A DNA stretch of 64,000 nt from an uncultured Clostridia bacterium (GCA_948467395.1 CAOKDX010000004.1:1-64000); one strand, 5' to 3'. Shown: positions 1-12,900, counted from the first letter of the stretch. Program-made: numbers and translations. The notes: generated by a model from the sequence alone, not told the origin.

Positions 1-88
1 TATCAAGGTTCCTGCTGCCGTCTGTCTGCTGTAAAACGGCTGTTTTCTCTGCCTCCGCTCCTGTTTCATTACCGCGTCAGCAAGGATT

Positions 89-117
89 ATCTTATCAGAA
101 AGCTTTTGGTTTGTCAA
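89..117 (-). promoter_or_regulatory. rRNA-type promoter (proximal copy), reading out of the window
   Basis: On the minus strand there is TTGACA, a 17-base spacer and TAAGAT, preceded by A-rich tracts that look like an UP element and followed by a TGACGCGG discriminator-like stretch. A second copy with the same layout lies at 224-252. Tandem promoters of this strength with A-tracts normally drive rRNA or tRNA operons, so one probably starts left of base 1. I see no gene in 1-294 itself. Confidence 0.75.
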
Positions 118-223
118 CACTTTTTTTACTTTTTTTGAAATCTTTTTTCAAGTATATTGTCCGCCCATTTCAGATACCATTCTCCACCATCCGGTGTCTC
201 TGCGAACCGCGTCAACGAATCAT

Positions 224-252
224 ATCTTATCAAAATGGGCAGACTTTGTCAA
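224..252 (-). promoter_or_regulatory. rRNA-type promoter (distal copy)
   Basis: Minus-strand TTGACA, 17-base spacer, TAAGAT, again with an AAAAAAGTGTTGACA-type upstream region and a TTGACGCGG stretch after the -10. About 60 bases (roughly 211-272) align with 73-140, so the two promoters arose by local duplication. They lie just downstream of the chemotaxis receptor stop codon at 295. Confidence 0.75.
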
Positions 253-294
253 CACTTTTTTATCTTTTTTTGTCGATTCCTGTAGAAAGGGCAG

Positions 295-1989
295 TCAGCG
301 CCTTTTTGACGTGCTGCGGAGGCGGAACCGATTCACGGAAATCTTTAACTCCTCCGCATGCTTCTGGAGATTTCTCGCTGACGCAGCGGAGCGCTCGGCC
401 GTGGAAGCATTATCCTGAACGACCTCGGAAATCTGTCCCATTCCCTGCTTCAGCTGCGCCAACGACTGCACCTGCTGACTCGCTGATGCCGCAATCTGTA
501 CCACCATCCTATTGGATTCCCCTGAACTGGAGACAACAGATGAGAGTGCCTCCAGTGTATCCGCAGACAGTGATACACCATAGCGCACCAGTTCTATGGA
601 ATTCTCTATCAGCTCCGTAATATCTCTGGCAGATTCCGAACTTTTATTGGCCAGATTCTGTACCTCATCCGCCACTACGGCAAAGCCCTTGCCAGCTTCC
701 CCGGCACGCGCTGCCTCCACAGATGCATTCAGCGCCAGAATGGTAGTCTGGAATGAGATATCTTCTATTGTCTTGATAATTCCGCCAATCTGATCCGAGG
801 CCCTGGAGATATCCTGCATGGCTGTCTTCAGTGCTTCCATCTTTTCGTCACAGATTTCCAGTTTCCTCGCTGCGTCCTCTGAATGCTGCCGGGCATTGTC
901 TGCATCCTTAGAGGTAGAGGTAACCTGTTCCGATATATCCCCCACACTGGCTGTCAGCTCCTCCACTGCAGCTGCCTGCTGTGTGACGCCGCTGGACAGA
1001 TTCTGTGCCCCATATGCCATCTGGTCCGATTCCTGTGATACCTGCTCAGCCGTCGTGTTGATCTGGGTGAGAGCCTGGTTTAGAGCATCCAGAATCTGTC
1101 TCATGGCATCCTGGATCGGCACAAATTCACCCAGATAATCGTTTCCGATACTGAGATCCATATTGCCATCAGCCATTTGTGACAGTTTATCATCAATGTC
1201 GCTGATGTATTTTCTGAGAACCTTCTTCGTCTCATGAATCGACGCTACCAGCATACCGATCTCTGACGTATCCGGTATCAGAGGAAATTCCGTGGACAAT
1301 TTTCCCTTTGCTATCTCGCCCATCTGGTCCCTGATCTTAAGGACCGGACGTAGGATTTTAACTCTGGATACAATCATATTGACTAATGATATGATCCCAA
1401 CCAGTATCAGGGCGGCAATCATGGTAAGCCTTATATTATCCTCTTTTTTGTGCAGCACTTCCACATTGGCTGATGTTCTTGTATCCAGGGCAGCGAGAAA
1501 TTCCTCTTTGATAGAGTTGATCTCGGCAATGGATGAACTGTATTCCGAACCATAGACGTATTCAATGGCCTCATCATTTTTTCCCGCCTGAACCTCCTCC
1601 ATGGCTTTCTCTTCCAGGGGAACCAACTGGTTGGATATCCCGGACATCTTGTCAATCTGAGCCTGTTCCTCCTCCGTAATTCCAATCTCCTGCATGGCTG
1701 CCACACCGAGATCCCGGTTCTTCAGGTTGTTGATCTCATTCCAGTAATTGTCATAATGTTTCTCGTCTCCCGTAGCTGCGAAGGCACGTACTTCATTGGT
1801 CAGGTAAGAAGAGCCGTTCATAAAGCGGTTGGCATTGTATGTAAGATCAAAACGCTCTTTATATGCCTCGTTCAGCTCATTGTTGACCCTGCTGTATGAA
1901 AACAATGAATACATCATGAATAGCAGGGCTAAGATGGATCCCCCATTCAGGATCAGTGTAAGGATGGATTGATTCATGGCTTTTTTCAT
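295..1989 (-). CDS. Methyl-accepting chemotaxis protein
   Basis: A 564-residue transmembrane chemoreceptor that would pass a ligand signal to CheA/CheW. One membrane helix is near residues 9-30. A helical extracellular sensor (about 35-185) follows, then a second membrane helix (about 188-208), a HAMP linker and a long coiled-coil signalling domain. The conserved hairpin tip, with [19 protein letters not shown], is near residue 430. The sensor resembles four-helix-bundle types, but the ligand cannot be read from it. The ATG at 1989 has AAGGAG eight bases upstream. It forms its own unit between the rpoC terminator and the rRNA-type promoters. No che genes are nearby, so it is an orphan receptor. 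Confidence 0.93.
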   Translation of the reverse strand: MKKAMNQSILTLILNGGSILALLFMMYSLFSYSRVNNELNEAYKERFDLTYNANRFMNGSSYLTNEVRAFAATGDEKHYDNYWNEINNLKNRDLGVAAMQEIGITEEEQAQIDKMSGISNQLVPLEEKAMEEVQAGKNDEAIEYVYGSEYSSSIAEINSIKEEFLAALDTRTSANVEVLHKKEDNIRLTMIAALILVGIISLVNMIVSRVKILRPVLKIRDQMGEIAKGKLSTEFPLIPDTSEIGMLVASIHETKKVLRKYISDIDDKLSQMADGNMDLSIGNDYLGEFVPIQDAMRQILDALNQALTQINTTAEQVSQESDQMAYGAQNLSSGVTQQAAAVEELTASVGDISEQVTSTSKDADNARQHSEDAARKLEICDEKMEALKTAMQDISRASDQIGGIIKTIEDISFQTTILALNASVEAARAGEAGKGFAVVADEVQNLANKSSESARDITELIENSIELVRYGVSLSADTLEALSSVVSSSGESNRMVVQIAASASQQVQSLAQLKQGMGQISEVVQDNASTAERSAASARNLQKHAEELKISVNRFRLRSTSKRR

Positions 1990-2027
1990 ATAGGCAGCTC
2001 CTTTGTCATATATAAAGTATTACTTAC

Positions 2028-2056
2028 AGTTTACATAATATTACACCAAAAGACAA
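2028..2056 (-). promoter_or_regulatory. Promoter of the chemotaxis receptor
   Basis: Minus-strand TTGTCT, 17 bases, TAAACT, ending about 40 bases before the start codon. It is a moderate match to the housekeeping consensus. I saw no sigma-28 (flagellar) type sequence. Confidence 0.5.
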
Positions 2057-2067
2057 CCTTAAATTCC

Positions 2068-2109
2068 AAAAAACACCCCGCAGCCTGCGTCGCCGCTGCG
2101 GGGTGTTTC
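2068..2109 (-). terminator. Intrinsic terminator of rpoBC
   Basis: An 11-bp GC-rich stem (ACACCCCGCAG pairing with CTGCGGGGTGT) around a 12-base loop, followed on the minus strand by TTTTTT. It begins about ten bases after the rpoC stop codon and ends the polymerase operon. Confidence 0.9.
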
Positions 2110-2119
2110 TGTCTTTCTT

Positions 2120-5100
2120 TTATTCTTCCAGCGTTACCAGTTCTTCCTCTTCTTCCTCCTGAAGTCCCAGTTCCTCTTCTTCCTCAATATCCAGAATCGC
2201 ATCTGCCTCTTCCGCTGTAGATGCCGCTTCCTTATTTTCGTCTTCCTCTGTCTCCCCGGTTATCTCATCGAAAACTGGATCCGGCGGATCAAGACTATCT
2301 ACCAGATCGCTGTGGAGCTGAATGCTCCGGTAGCGCTTCATACCTGTACCGGCTGGGATCAGTTTACCCAGAATAACGTTTTCCTTCAGACCGATCAGCG
2401 GATCGATCTTGCCCTTGATGGCGGCATCCGTCAGCACCTTCGTCGTCTCCTGGAAGGAGGCCGCAGACAGGAATGAATTCGTGGCCAGGGATGCCTTGGT
2501 AATGCCGAGGATGATCTGCTTGCCCTCCGGCGGCTCAAGGCCTTCCTTCGTCAGCCGTTCCACCTCGTCCTCATACTCAAGGGCATCCACCATAACGCCT
2601 GGCAGGAATTCAGAATCTCCGTTGTTCTCAATACGGATCTTCTTCAGCATCTGACGGACAATTACCTCAATATGCTTGTCGTTGATCTCAACACCCTGCA
2701 GACGGTATACGCGCTGTACCTCACGGAGCATATAATCCTGTACGGCACGCACTCCCTTGATCTTCAAAATATCATGGGGATTGACGCTTCCCTCTGTCAG
2801 CTCATCGCCGGCCTCCAGCTCCTGGCCGTCCAGCACCTTGATGCGGGAGCCGTATGAGATCAGATATGCCTTGCTCTGTCCGGTCTCATCGTTTGTCACA
2901 ACCACTTCACGTTTTTTCTTTGTGTCACGGAGCTGCACCTTTCCTGCAAACTCAGAGATAATAGCGAGGCCCTTTGGCTTTCTCGCCTCAAACAGCTCCT
3001 CTACACGGGGAAGACCCTGTGTGATATCGTCACCGGCCACGCCTCCTGTATGGAAGGTACGCATGGTCAGCTGTGTACCCGGCTCGCCGATGGACTGCGC
3101 CGCAATGATTCCCACTGCCTCGCCCACCTGAACCGGTTCCTTTGTGGCCAGATTGGAGCCATAACACTTGGCGCAGATACCGATATGGGACTTACAGGTC
3201 AGGATCGTACGGATCTTAACCTGGGCCTTATCCCCGGCGTCAATAATTGCTTTTGTATTAACAATCCGGGCAGCACGCTTCGGTGTGATCATATGATTTG
3301 CCTTGACGATCACATTGCCCTCGTCATCCAGTATGGTATCACAGGAATAACGGCCTGTAATACGCTCCTCCAGTGTCTCAATCACTTCTTTTCCATCCAT
3401 GAATGCACTGATCCACATGCCGGGAATCTCGCTTACATCACGGTCTTCACAGCAGTCATTCTCGCGGATCACAAGATCCTGGGATACATCTACCAGACGC
3501 CTTGTCAGATATCCGGAATCGGCGGTGCGGAGCGCGGTATCCGACAGACCCTTGCGGGCGCCATGGGCGGAAATAAAATACTCCAATACGTCCAGTCCCT
3601 CACGGAAATTGGACTTGATCGGCAGCTCAATGGTACGGCCCGACGTATCCGCCATCAGTCCACGCATACCGGCCAGCTGTTTGATCTGCTTATCCGAACC
3701 GCGGGCGCCGGAATCCGCCATCATAAATATATTATTGTATTTGTCCAGGCCGGTCAGAAGCGCATGGGTAATCTCATCATCCGCATCCTTCCAGGTCTCA
3801 ACAACAGATTTGTATCGTTCTTCTTCCGTCAGCAGGCCCCGGCGGTATTTCTGTGAAATCACCTCTACCGTATCCTCGGCCCCTTTGATAATCTCCTTCT
3901 TCGCGGCCGGCACTTCCATATCTGAAATGGATACCGTCATCGCCGCACGGGTGGAAAATTTGTAACCGAGGGCTTTGATGGCGTCCAGTGTCTCAGCCGT
4001 CTTAATGGAACCCTCGTTGTTAATGCATTTCTCAAGGATCTGTTTGAGCTGCTTCTTGCCCACATGGAAATCCACCTCCAGCTTAAGGAAGTTTTCCGGA
4101 TCGCTGCGGTCCACAAAGCCCAGATTCTGACTGATGATCTCATTAAAGATAAAGCGGCCCAGGGTTGACTCGATAATGCGGGATTCCATTTCGCCTTCGC
4201 TGTTTTTCCCGTAACGCCTCACCTTGATCCTGGCATGGAGGGTAATCTCATGGTTTTCATAGGCGATCATGGCCTCGTTGACATCCTTAAACGCCATTCC
4301 CTCTCCCCTGACGCCCGGTCTCTCCTGTGTCAGGTAATAAATACCCAGAACCATATCCTGGGAAGGAACGGCCACAGCGCCGCCATCTGACGGCTTCAGC
4401 AGGTTGTTCGGCGACAGCAGCAGGAAACGGCACTCCGCCTGCGCTTCTACTGAGAGCGGAAGATGCACGGCCATCTGGTCACCGTCGAAGTCGGCATTGA
4501 ATGCCGTACAAACCAGCGGGTGCAGCTTGATTGCCTTGCCCTCTACCAGCGTCGGCTCAAATGCCTGAATGCCGAGACGGTGCAGGGTGGGGGCGCGGTT
4601 CAGCATAACGGGATGCTCGCGGATCACTTCCTCCAGAATGTCCCACACTGCCGGCTCCAGCTTTTCAACCATTTTCTTTGCATTTTTTATATTGTGGGCC
4701 GTGCCGTTCGCCACCAGCTCCTTCATTACGAAGGGCTTGAACAGCTCAATCGCCATCTCCTTTGGCAGGCCGCACTGGTAAATCTTCAGTTCCGGTCCCA
4801 CAACGATTACCGAACGCCCGGAATAATCCACTCTTTTTCCAAGCAGGTTCTGACGGAAACGTCCCTGCTTTCCTTTCAGCAGGTCGGACAGGGATTTCAG
4901 TGCACGGTTTCCCGGACCGGTTACCGGGCGGCCGCGGCGCCCGTTATCAATCAGGGCATCCACCGCCTCCTGAAGCATACGTTTCTCGTTCCGCACAATA
5001 ATATCCGGAGCGCCCAGCTCCAGCAGCCTCTTGAGACGATTATTGCGGTTGATGATACGGCGGTACAGATCGTTCAGATCCGAGGTGGCAAAACGTCCGC

Positions 5101-5857
5101 CGTCCAGCTGTACCATAGGACGAAGATCCGGCGGAATGACGGGAATCACCGTGAGTACCATCCAGTCAGGACAATTGCCGGATTCACGAAATGCCTCTAC
5201 CACTTCCAGCCTTTTAATGATCCTGGCGCGTTTCTGTCCCGTAGACTCCTTTAATTCAACCTTGAGACTCTTCGCCTCTTCCTCCAGATCGATGCGCTGC
5301 AGCAGCTCCTGGACAGATTCTGCCCCCATTCCCACACGGAACATATCTCCATAGGTTTCGCGTGCTTTCTGGTACTCCTGCTCATTGAGCACCTGTTTTA
5401 CCTGGATCTCCGGGGTCTCTGATTCCAGCACAATATAGGAGGCGAAGTACAATACCTTCTCCAATACCTTGGGAGAGATATCCAGCATGAGTCCCATCCG
5501 GCTTGGGATTCCCTTAAAATACCAGATATGGGAAACGGGAGCTGCCAGCTCAATATGCCCCATTCGTTCACGGCGGACACTGGATTTGGTTACCTCCACG
5601 CCGCAGCGGTCACAGACTACGCCCTTATAACGAACTTTTTTGTATTTACCACAGTGACACTCCCAGTCCTTGCTCGGACCGAAGATGCGTTCGCAGTACA
5701 AACCATCCTTCTCCGGCTTCAGCGTCCGGTAATTGATGGTCTCCGGTTTTTTTACTTCTCCCCGGGACCACTCCCGGATCCTGTCGGGAGAGGCAAGTCT
5801 AATCTTCAATTTATCATATGTTAACGTATTTACCGTGTCATTTACAAGCTGTGACAT
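2120..5857 (-). CDS. rpoC: RNA polymerase beta-prime subunit
   Basis: A 1245-residue catalytic subunit of RNA polymerase. The N-terminal zinc ribbon ([20 protein letters not shown]) is near residues 67-86. The metal-binding active-site motif NADFDGDQM is near 453-461. The second zinc site is formed by CCEDRD near 803 and [11 protein letters not shown] near 886-896. The trigger-loop region and a C-terminal clamp segment are present, and the protein ends in an acidic Glu-rich tail. Length is normal for Firmicutes. It lies 19 bases after rpoB and is clearly co-transcribed. The rpsL-rpsG-fusA genes that often follow rpoC are absent: a terminator and a chemoreceptor gene come next. Confidence 0.98.
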   Translation of the reverse strand: MSQLVNDTVNTLTYDKLKIRLASPDRIREWSRGEVKKPETINYRTLKPEKDGLYCERIFGPSKDWECHCGKYKKVRYKGVVCDRCGVEVTKSSVRRERMGHIELAAPVSHIWYFKGIPSRMGLMLDISPKVLEKVLYFASYIVLESETPEIQVKQVLNEQEYQKARETYGDMFRVGMGAESVQELLQRIDLEEEAKSLKVELKESTGQKRARIIKRLEVVEAFRESGNCPDWMVLTVIPVIPPDLRPMVQLDGGRFATSDLNDLYRRIINRNNRLKRLLELGAPDIIVRNEKRMLQEAVDALIDNGRRGRPVTGPGNRALKSLSDLLKGKQGRFRQNLLGKRVDYSGRSVIVVGPELKIYQCGLPKEMAIELFKPFVMKELVANGTAHNIKNAKKMVEKLEPAVWDILEEVIREHPVMLNRAPTLHRLGIQAFEPTLVEGKAIKLHPLVCTAFNADFDGDQMAVHLPLSVEAQAECRFLLLSPNNLLKPSDGGAVAVPSQDMVLGIYYLTQERPGVRGEGMAFKDVNEAMIAYENHEITLHARIKVRRYGKNSEGEMESRIIESTLGRFIFNEIISQNLGFVDRSDPENFLKLEVDFHVGKKQLKQILEKCINNEGSIKTAETLDAIKALGYKFSTRAAMTVSISDMEVPAAKKEIIKGAEDTVEVISQKYRRGLLTEEERYKSVVETWKDADDEITHALLTGLDKYNNIFMMADSGARGSDKQIKQLAGMRGLMADTSGRTIELPIKSNFREGLDVLEYFISAHGARKGLSDTALRTADSGYLTRRLVDVSQDLVIRENDCCEDRDVSEIPGMWISAFMDGKEVIETLEERITGRYSCDTILDDEGNVIVKANHMITPKRAARIVNTKAIIDAGDKAQVKIRTILTCKSHIGICAKCYGSNLATKEPVQVGEAVGIIAAQSIGEPGTQLTMRTFHTGGVAGDDITQGLPRVEELFEARKPKGLAIISEFAGKVQLRDTKKKREVVVTNDETGQSKAYLISYGSRIKVLDGQELEAGDELTEGSVNPHDILKIKGVRAVQDYMLREVQRVYRLQGVEINDKHIEVIVRQMLKKIRIENNGDSEFLPGVMVDALEYEDEVERLTKEGLEPPEGKQIILGITKASLATNSFLSAASFQETTKVLTDAAIKGKIDPLIGLKENVILGKLIPAGTGMKRYRSIQLHSDLVDSLDPPDPVFDEITGETEEDENKEAASTAEEADAILDIEEEEELGLQEEEEEELVTLEE

Positions 5858-5876
5858 TTTCTAACCGTCCTTTCTA

Positions 5877-8800
5877 TCAATCTGCACTAATGCTGCTGTC
5901 ATCATCCAGACCATCTACGGTTGTTTCGCGGAAACCGGCATCCTCGAAGGATTCCTCCTGGAGCTCATAATTTTTGTCGTTCATCAGTTCATTGACATTC
6001 TCCGTGGATCCCTCTTCCAGACTCTCACTCATCTGAACCTCGTTCCCCTCTTCATCCAGAACGCTGACATCCAGTGCCAGAGCCTGCAGCTCCTTCAGCA
6101 TAACGCGGAAAGATTCCGGAATGCCCGGTTCCGATATATTATCACCCTTGATGATAGCTTCATAGGTCTTCACACGTCCCACAACGTCGTCCGACTTCAC
6201 TGTCAGGATCTCCTGCAGTGTATAAGCCGCGCCATAGGCCTCCAGCGCCCATACCTCCATCTCGCCGAAACGCTGTCCGCCAAACTGTGCTTTACCGCCA
6301 AGGGGCTGCTGTGTCACCAGTGAATAAGGACCTGTCGAACGGGCATGAATCTTGTCGTCTACCAGGTGGTGCAGCTTCAGATAATGCATGAAGCCAATCG
6401 TTACCTCGCCGTCGAAAAATTCACCGGTGCGCCCGTCACGAAGCTGTACCTTTCCGTCCTCTTTAATGGGAACGCCTTCCCATTCCTTCCTGTATTCCTC
6501 ATTGGTCAGCAGATATTCCATCACCTCGGGATCCAGAACATCCTTATATTTTAGCTCAAACTCCTCCAGCGGCGTATTGACATAATCATTTGCCAGCTTG
6601 AGAGTATCCATAATATCAATCTCATTTGCCCCGTCAAAAACAGGCGTCGCCACATTAAATCCAAGTACCTTGGCGGCCAGGCTGAGATGGATCTCCAGCA
6701 CCTGTCCGATATTCATACGGGAGGGCACGCCCAGGGGGTTCAGCACGATATCCAGCGGACGTCCGTTGGGCAGGAACGGCATATCCTCAATGGGGAGCAC
6801 CCGGGAGACGACACCCTTGTTCCCGTGGCGGCCCGCCATTTTATCTCCTACCTGTATCTTTCTCTTCTGGGCAATATAGATTCTCACGGACTGATTTACG
6901 CCCGGCGGCAGCTCATCGCCGTTCTCACGGGTAAATACCTTGGCGTCCACAACGATACCAAATTCACCGTGGGGAACCCGCAGTGAAGTATCGCGGACCT
7001 CCCGGGCCTTCTCTCCAAAGATCGCACGGAGCAGGCGCTCCTCTGCCGTAAGCTCCGTCTCGCCCTTCGGCGTCACCTTCCCCACCAGAATATCACCGGC
7101 GCGGACCTCAGCACCGATACGGATAATACCTCTCTCGTCCAGATCCTTCAGGGCGTCGTCGCCGACTCCCGGCACATCCCGTGTGATCTCCTCCGGTCCC
7201 AGCTTCGTATCCCGCGCCTCCGTCTCATACTCATTGATATGGACGGAAGTATACACATCCTCCTGCACCAGTCTCTCACTGAGAAGAACTGCATCCTCAT
7301 AGTTGTAGCCCTCCCAGGTCATAAATCCGATCAGCGGATTTTTGCCAAGGGCGATCTCGCCGCCGGAAGTAGACGGGCCGTCCGCAATGACCTGTCCGGT
7401 CTCTACGCGGTCACCCTTTGAGACAATAGGTCTCTGGTTCATACAGGTGCCCTGGTTGCTGCGTACAAACTTCTGTAATCTGTATTCATCCAGATTGCCA
7501 TCCTCCTTACGGATGGTAACACGGTTTGTCTCAGCGCGTTCAATCACGCCCCCCTCTTCTGCCACCACACAGTTGCCGGAGTCCACTGCCGCTTTCATCT
7601 CGATACCAGTCCCCACGACAGCGGCCTCTGTCACCAGAAGCGGCACCGCCTGGCGCTGCATGTTGGATCCCATCAGGGCACGGTTCGCATCGTCATTCTC
7701 CAGGAACGGGATCATGGCCGTCGCCACAGAAAATACCATTTTCGGAGACACATCCATATAATCAATCCGGTTTTTCTCAAATTCCGATGTCTCTTCACGG
7801 AAGCGGCCGGATACTACCTTTCTGACAAAGTGTCCCTCGCCGTCCAGCTGCTCGTTTGCCTGTGCCACATGATAACGGTCCTCTTCGTCGGCCGTCATAT
7901 AGACTACCTCGTCCGTGACGCGGGGATTTTTCGGATCTGTTTTGTCCACCTTCCGGTAAGGAGCCTCTACAAAGCCATATTCATTGATGCGGGCATAGGA
8001 TGCCAGCGAATTGATCAGTCCGATGTTGGGTCCTTCAGGAGTCTCGATGGGGCACATCCTTCCATAATGGGAATAGTGGACGTCACGCACCTCAAATCCG
8101 GCGCGGTCACGGGACAGGCCGCCAGGCCCCAGGGCGGAAAGACGTCTCTTGTGAGTCAGCTCACTGAGAGGATTATTCTGATCCATAAACTGCGACAGCT
8201 GGGAACTTCCGAAAAATTCCTTTACGGCAGCGGTCACTGGTTTGATATTGATCAGGGACTGGGCGGAGATGCCCTCAATGTCCTGCGTCGTCATTCTCTC
8301 CCGCACCACGCGCTCCATACGGGACAGGCCGATGCGGTACTGGTTCTGGAGCAGTTCGCCGACGGCACGGATACGGCGGTTGCCGAGATGATCGATATCA
8401 TCATCATTTCCGATACCGAACTCCAGATGCATATTGTAGTTAATGGACGCAAAAATGTCCTCTTTCGTAATATGTTTCGGAACCAGCAGCGGAACGCTTC
8501 TCCGAATCGCCTCACAGCGGTCCTCTTCCGTATCATATTCCTCCAGAATCTTCTTTAATTCCGGATAATATACGTCCTCTGTAATGCCAAGCGCCTTCTT
8601 GTCAGCATCTGGCAAAAATGTATTTAAATCCACCATCATATTGGAGAGAATTTTTTCGATATGCCCTTCCTCTGTCTCCAGCCTGACAAAGGGGACAGCG
8701 GCATTCTGTATCTCTGCCGCCAGTTCTTCAGAGACTACCGTACCCGCCTCCGCCAGTACTTCCCCCGTCTCGGGACTGACCACATCCTCCGCCAGGGTAA

Positions 8801-9674
8801 ATCCCGGAATGCGGTTGTGGAAGGCAAGCTTTTTGTTAAATTTATAGCGTCCGACCTTGGCGAGATCATATCGTCTCACATCAAAAAACATGCTGTTGAT
8901 CAGGTTTTCCGCGCTGTCTACAGCCAGTGGTTCACCCGGTCTCAGCTTCTTATAGAGCTCCAGAAGCCCATCCTGGTAATTGTCTGAGGGGTCCTTGGCA
9001 AAGCTTGCCAGAATCTTCGGCTCCTCGCCAAACATGTCCAGAATTTCCTGATTCGTTCCCACGCCCAGCGCCCGGATCAGTACGGTGATGGGAACCTTTC
9101 TGTTTCTATCTACACGAACGTAAAATATATCATTGGAGTCAGTCTCATACTCTAACCAGGCACCGCGGTTAGGGATGACTGTAGCGGAATACAATTCCTT
9201 ACCGATCTTATCATGGGCAATTCCATAATAAATTCCCGGAGAACGCACCAGCTGGCTTACAATCACGCGCTCTGCGCCATTGATGACAAATGTGCCGGTG
9301 GCCGTCATAAGAGGGAGATCTCCCATAAAGATATCATGCTCACTGATCTCTTCTGTCTCATTATTATGGAGTCTTACCTTGACCTTCAAAGGCGCAGCGT
9401 AAGTCGCATCTCTTTCTTTACACTCTTCGATGGAATATTTCACATCATCTCTGCACAATTCAAAGCTGACAAATTCCAGGCTCAGATTGCCATTGTAATC
9501 CGCGATAGGCGAAATATCACGAAGCACTTCATTTAATCCATCTTCCAGAAACCATTTATAAGAATCTGTCTGAACTTCAATGAGGTTTGGCATCTCCAAT
9601 ACCTCTCTTTGTTTCGAGTAACTCATTCTGACGCCTTCGCCAACCTGGACCGGACGTATTCTGTTTTTCTCCAT
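5877..9674 (-). CDS. rpoB: RNA polymerase beta subunit
   Basis: A 1265-residue beta subunit carrying the typical landmarks: the rifampicin-region block with [47 protein letters not shown] and the C-terminal [21 protein letters not shown] chose the ATG at 9674 because AAGGAGTG lies about ten bases upstream and the protein then begins [12 protein letters not shown], as in related beta subunits. A longer reading frame to a TTG at 9797 exists, but that codon lies inside the promoter -35 box. The gene has its own promoter. It is separated from rplL by a secreted arabinanase gene, which is very unusual. Confidence 0.98.
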   Translation of the reverse strand: MEKNRIRPVQVGEGVRMSYSKQREVLEMPNLIEVQTDSYKWFLEDGLNEVLRDISPIADYNGNLSLEFVSFELCRDDVKYSIEECKERDATYAAPLKVKVRLHNNETEEISEHDIFMGDLPLMTATGTFVINGAERVIVSQLVRSPGIYYGIAHDKIGKELYSATVIPNRGAWLEYETDSNDIFYVRVDRNRKVPITVLIRALGVGTNQEILDMFGEEPKILASFAKDPSDNYQDGLLELYKKLRPGEPLAVDSAENLINSMFFDVRRYDLAKVGRYKFNKKLAFHNRIPGFTLAEDVVSPETGEVLAEAGTVVSEELAAEIQNAAVPFVRLETEEGHIEKILSNMMVDLNTFLPDADKKALGITEDVYYPELKKILEEYDTEEDRCEAIRRSVPLLVPKHITKEDIFASINYNMHLEFGIGNDDDIDHLGNRRIRAVGELLQNQYRIGLSRMERVVRERMTTQDIEGISAQSLINIKPVTAAVKEFFGSSQLSQFMDQNNPLSELTHKRRLSALGPGGLSRDRAGFEVRDVHYSHYGRMCPIETPEGPNIGLINSLASYARINEYGFVEAPYRKVDKTDPKNPRVTDEVVYMTADEEDRYHVAQANEQLDGEGHFVRKVVSGRFREETSEFEKNRIDYMDVSPKMVFSVATAMIPFLENDDANRALMGSNMQRQAVPLLVTEAAVVGTGIEMKAAVDSGNCVVAEEGGVIERAETNRVTIRKEDGNLDEYRLQKFVRSNQGTCMNQRPIVSKGDRVETGQVIADGPSTSGGEIALGKNPLIGFMTWEGYNYEDAVLLSERLVQEDVYTSVHINEYETEARDTKLGPEEITRDVPGVGDDALKDLDERGIIRIGAEVRAGDILVGKVTPKGETELTAEERLLRAIFGEKAREVRDTSLRVPHGEFGIVVDAKVFTRENGDELPPGVNQSVRIYIAQKRKIQVGDKMAGRHGNKGVVSRVLPIEDMPFLPNGRPLDIVLNPLGVPSRMNIGQVLEIHLSLAAKVLGFNVATPVFDGANEIDIMDTLKLANDYVNTPLEEFELKYKDVLDPEVMEYLLTNEEYRKEWEGVPIKEDGKVQLRDGRTGEFFDGEVTIGFMHYLKLHHLVDDKIHARSTGPYSLVTQQPLGGKAQFGGQRFGEMEVWALEAYGAAYTLQEILTVKSDDVVGRVKTYEAIIKGDNISEPGIPESFRVMLKELQALALDVSVLDEEGNEVQMSESLEEGSTENVNELMNDKNYELQEESFEDAGFRETTVDGLDDDSSISAD

Positions 9675-9768
9675 TGATGATTCACTCCTTGTCTTTTTTA
9701 CAAAACTGTGATATAATTCAAAATGTGTAGGACTAGTACGCCTACCATACCACAATAGTGCATTTTCC

Positions 9769-9797
9769 ATCTTACCACAGTTGTAGAGTACTGTCAA
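9769..9797 (-). promoter_or_regulatory. Dedicated rpoB promoter
   Basis: Minus-strand TTGACA, exactly 17 bases, TAAGAT: a near-consensus sigma-A promoter about 95 bases before the rpoB ATG. It lies between the arabinanase terminator and rpoB, so polymerase genes are transcribed independently of the inserted gene and of rplJL. Confidence 0.85.
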
Positions 9798-9831
9798 GAC
9801 ATTATTCCAGAATTTGTTATACCTGCTTTAC

Positions 9832-9866
9832 AAAAACAGCGGAAGCAAAAGCTCTCCGCTGTTTTT
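9832..9866. terminator. Terminator after the inserted arabinanase gene
   Basis: A 12-bp stem AAAAACAGCGGA/TCCGCTGTTTTT, extended inside by AGC/GCT. On the minus strand the U-rich arm ends the arabinanase transcript, about 50 bases after its stop codon. Confidence 0.8.
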
Positions 9867-9886
9867 CTATGCTCTGCCTGTCGGCG

Positions 9887-9910
9887 GGTTCAAATTGGCG
9901 CCATTGAACC
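9887..9910. repeat. 24-bp palindromic element, copy A
   Basis: GGTTCAA and TTGAACC arms flank a TGGCGCCA core, forming an almost perfect palindrome between the arabinanase stop codon and its terminator. Related sequences occur at 29727-29750 and 35116-35141, each close to the end of a transcription unit. Function unknown. Confidence 0.4.
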
Positions 9911-9918
9911 AGTACCCC

Positions 9919-12900
9919 CTATTTCACAATCTTCACTGTCTTCTTCTGTCCCTTCTTCCGGAACAGCTTCTTATACTTTTTGAATTTCGGGGACGGCACT
10001 TTCACTTTCGCCTTCCTGTGGATCCCCTTCAGGGCATTGCTGCCCACACCTGTGATTTTCTTACTCTTCACTGTGATCTTCCGCAGCTTCGGACAGTTAT
10101 AAAACGCCTTTTTGCCAATCTTTACAACATTGCTGCCCAGAGTAATATTTTTCAGCTTCTTACATTTGGCAAATGCACTGGAACCGATCTGACGGACCGC
10201 AAACTTCGTCCCCTTTATTGTAACCGATGCGCCGACGGATGCAGAAGTTAGCTTCTTTGATTTCACTCCTGTGACAGTGACATAGTTTTTGCCGCTTTTC
10301 ATACTGGTGACTTTGTATTTCAGCTTTCCCACCGTATATGTCTTTCCCACTTCCGCCTTCTCGGCCTTATCCTCCGTCTGACCGGGATTCGTTGTCCCCG
10401 GTGACGGATCCGGCTGCCTGTCAGGGGTTTTATTCTCCAGTTCCTTCTTTGCCGCCGCAGCTTCGGCATCCATTTTTGCCTTCTCCTCCTGATACAGCTT
10501 TGCTATCTCCAGATCGCCCAGCGCTTTGCTGTAAATCTTGAGATTGTCAACCGACAGCTCGCCGGAACCCCAGTACCCGCCATAGCCGATATAGAAGTGA
10601 CGGGAAGTGTTAAACAGATCCAGAAGACGTTTTCCCATGGCCTCGTCATAACCGCTCGTACCGGCGAAGGCTGCGTTCTGCTGTTTATTATATCTCATTT
10701 TTCCGTCAATATAGATACCGTATCCGTCTCTGTCCGCCGTCACTGTCACCAGCTTCCAGCTGCCCCTGCCGATGGCATTTGTCACAGTGGCCCCGTTATT
10801 ACAGTCAAAATATATCTCGCCGCCGTTGTAATTGTATCCGAGAAATGCATTCTGCGTCAGGAACAGCCTGGTGTTATTGTCATCAAAGAATGACCATATC
10901 TCTCCCCATACATTATTGTCATCGCATTTCACCCACAGAGAGACAGAGGCGCCTTCCACATTTTTGCCCTTTAGCGGATTTTGTATCCGGGCATAGCTGT
11001 TTGAATTGCCATTTCCCTTATAGGTGTGCAGCACCCTGCTCCCCCTGTCCAGATCGTCCCTCACTGCCGGCCTGGAGATAGATCCCCTTGACAGAAGCTC
11101 CGCCGACTCAGATGGATTTTTTGCGTTCGTCAGCCCGCTGTCATCAAAGGAGTAGCCCGCCGCCAGCCCCGCATCTGTATCTATGGCATCTATCCCTTTT
11201 GCATATACCGTCGTCCTGTATTCCTTTTGCACGGCGGCGGAACCGCGGCTTATCACCGCCGTCATGGTCACCTCCGTATCCTCAGAAGGCAGCGTAACCC
11301 TGCCGTCATTTGCGATGACAGCCGGATCCGAGGAGGTCCAGCTCACCGCCACCTCATCCGGCAAGGCTGTCTGCAGGGACAGATCCGTGTATGTGCCCGC
11401 CGTTATGCCGCTGTGGAAACCCGCCGCATTTTTCACCACCGCCAGTCTGTCGTCCGCGATGCGGTATCCCCATATGGATATATCGTTATCTCCTACAACA
11501 GTAAGGCACATGGCCGGCCATTTGCTTCCCTCTACATTCTGTTCCACAAAGACGCCCTGATAGGTATCGTCACCGCATTTCAGCGTTACCTCCGGCCCCT
11601 CCGCCCCCTGAGACCAGGTGCCGGTATATTCTCCCGCAACGGTTCCGTCCTGCCTAAGGGTAATGGTTTTTTCCGTGACGCATTCCTTGTCTCCATACCT
11701 CACATCCCCCATTGTCAGGATCCGGTAATCTCCCACCAGCTCAGCCTTCTCATACGGCGTCACGGCCAGCGTCTCGCCGCAGTACTCAAAAGGCGCCGTC
11801 ACAAGACCGCCGTTTCCCGCCGCAAAGATCTGGTGCACACGGTCCTGGTAAAATCCATTATTGACAAAGCGGGTATGATAGACAAGGAATTTTTTTCCAT
11901 CGTCATCCACCAGAACCGAATTATGTCCCTGGGCCGTGTGTCCATCGCTCATAAAGTCCCATTTATAATAACTCATCAGCCGGTTTCCTATCGTTCCATT
12001 GATGTTGTCTTCATTATTTGTAATAAGATTATAGGTTCCCTTTTCATAAGCAGGCGCCACATTACTCTTGGCAAATCTGGCGTCGTCACCGGACATATCC
12101 TTGTAGGGCCCCGTTATGCTGTCAGAGGAAAATACTCTCATATTGTATCCGCCGTCCGCATTCAGACCGCCGTTTGTAATAAACAAATAAAATCTGCCGT
12201 CTATTTTCTGAATGTAGGACGCCTCACCGGAGGCAAAGCTTCCGCCGGCGATCTTAAGCCCCATGTAGGGATCGGACTGATTTGGCTTTAACGCGTATGT
12301 GACGGTCTTATCCCGAAGCCCGGTGGCCTTGTCCATTTTTATCAAATAGATCCCGCCGGACCAGGAACCGTACGTCATCCACAGATCATTTCCCTCAAAG
12401 AGTATGCATGGATCAATGGCGTGGGCGCCATACTCCGTATTCCATCGGGACGCCGTACACTTTGTGCCGCCGTCTGACCACTGCCATGCGCCGCCGAGAT
12501 ACCGGGACGGCAGGGCGGTATCCCCTGTCACCTCCTGATAATCAGTTTTTGTGTAATCATAGGTTGTGCCGTCATCAAATCCGGAATAGATCACCGTCCC
12601 CTGATATTCCCAGTTCCCATTCAGGGAATCGGACGTCAGCAGGGCAATGGAGGAATTCCAGGAGCAGCCGTTTACACTCATATACAGCATCCAGCATCCC
12701 TTTGACCCATCCTTGTTTATGTAATGCGGATTCCAGATCACATCCGGCGCCCACAGGTTCGAACCCCAATTCGACACAAGGGAGTACACGGGATCCCCTC
12801 TCTTGGACCAGGATTCTCCATCGGCAAACAGGGCGTGCGCCGTCTGGTCATTGTTAATATTATTGGTAAAAGTCTTCCAGTTCTTCATATCCGTGGAATA

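Noticed and set aside
2120-9674. Many long plus-strand open frames opposite rpoC and rpoB
   Set aside because: They lack ribosome sites and family features and are explained by codon bias of the minus-strand genes.
9675-9797. Longer rpoB reading frame from a TTG at 9797
   Set aside because: The codon lies in the -35 box of a near-consensus promoter, and the ATG at 9674 has a proper ribosome site and family-typical N-terminus.
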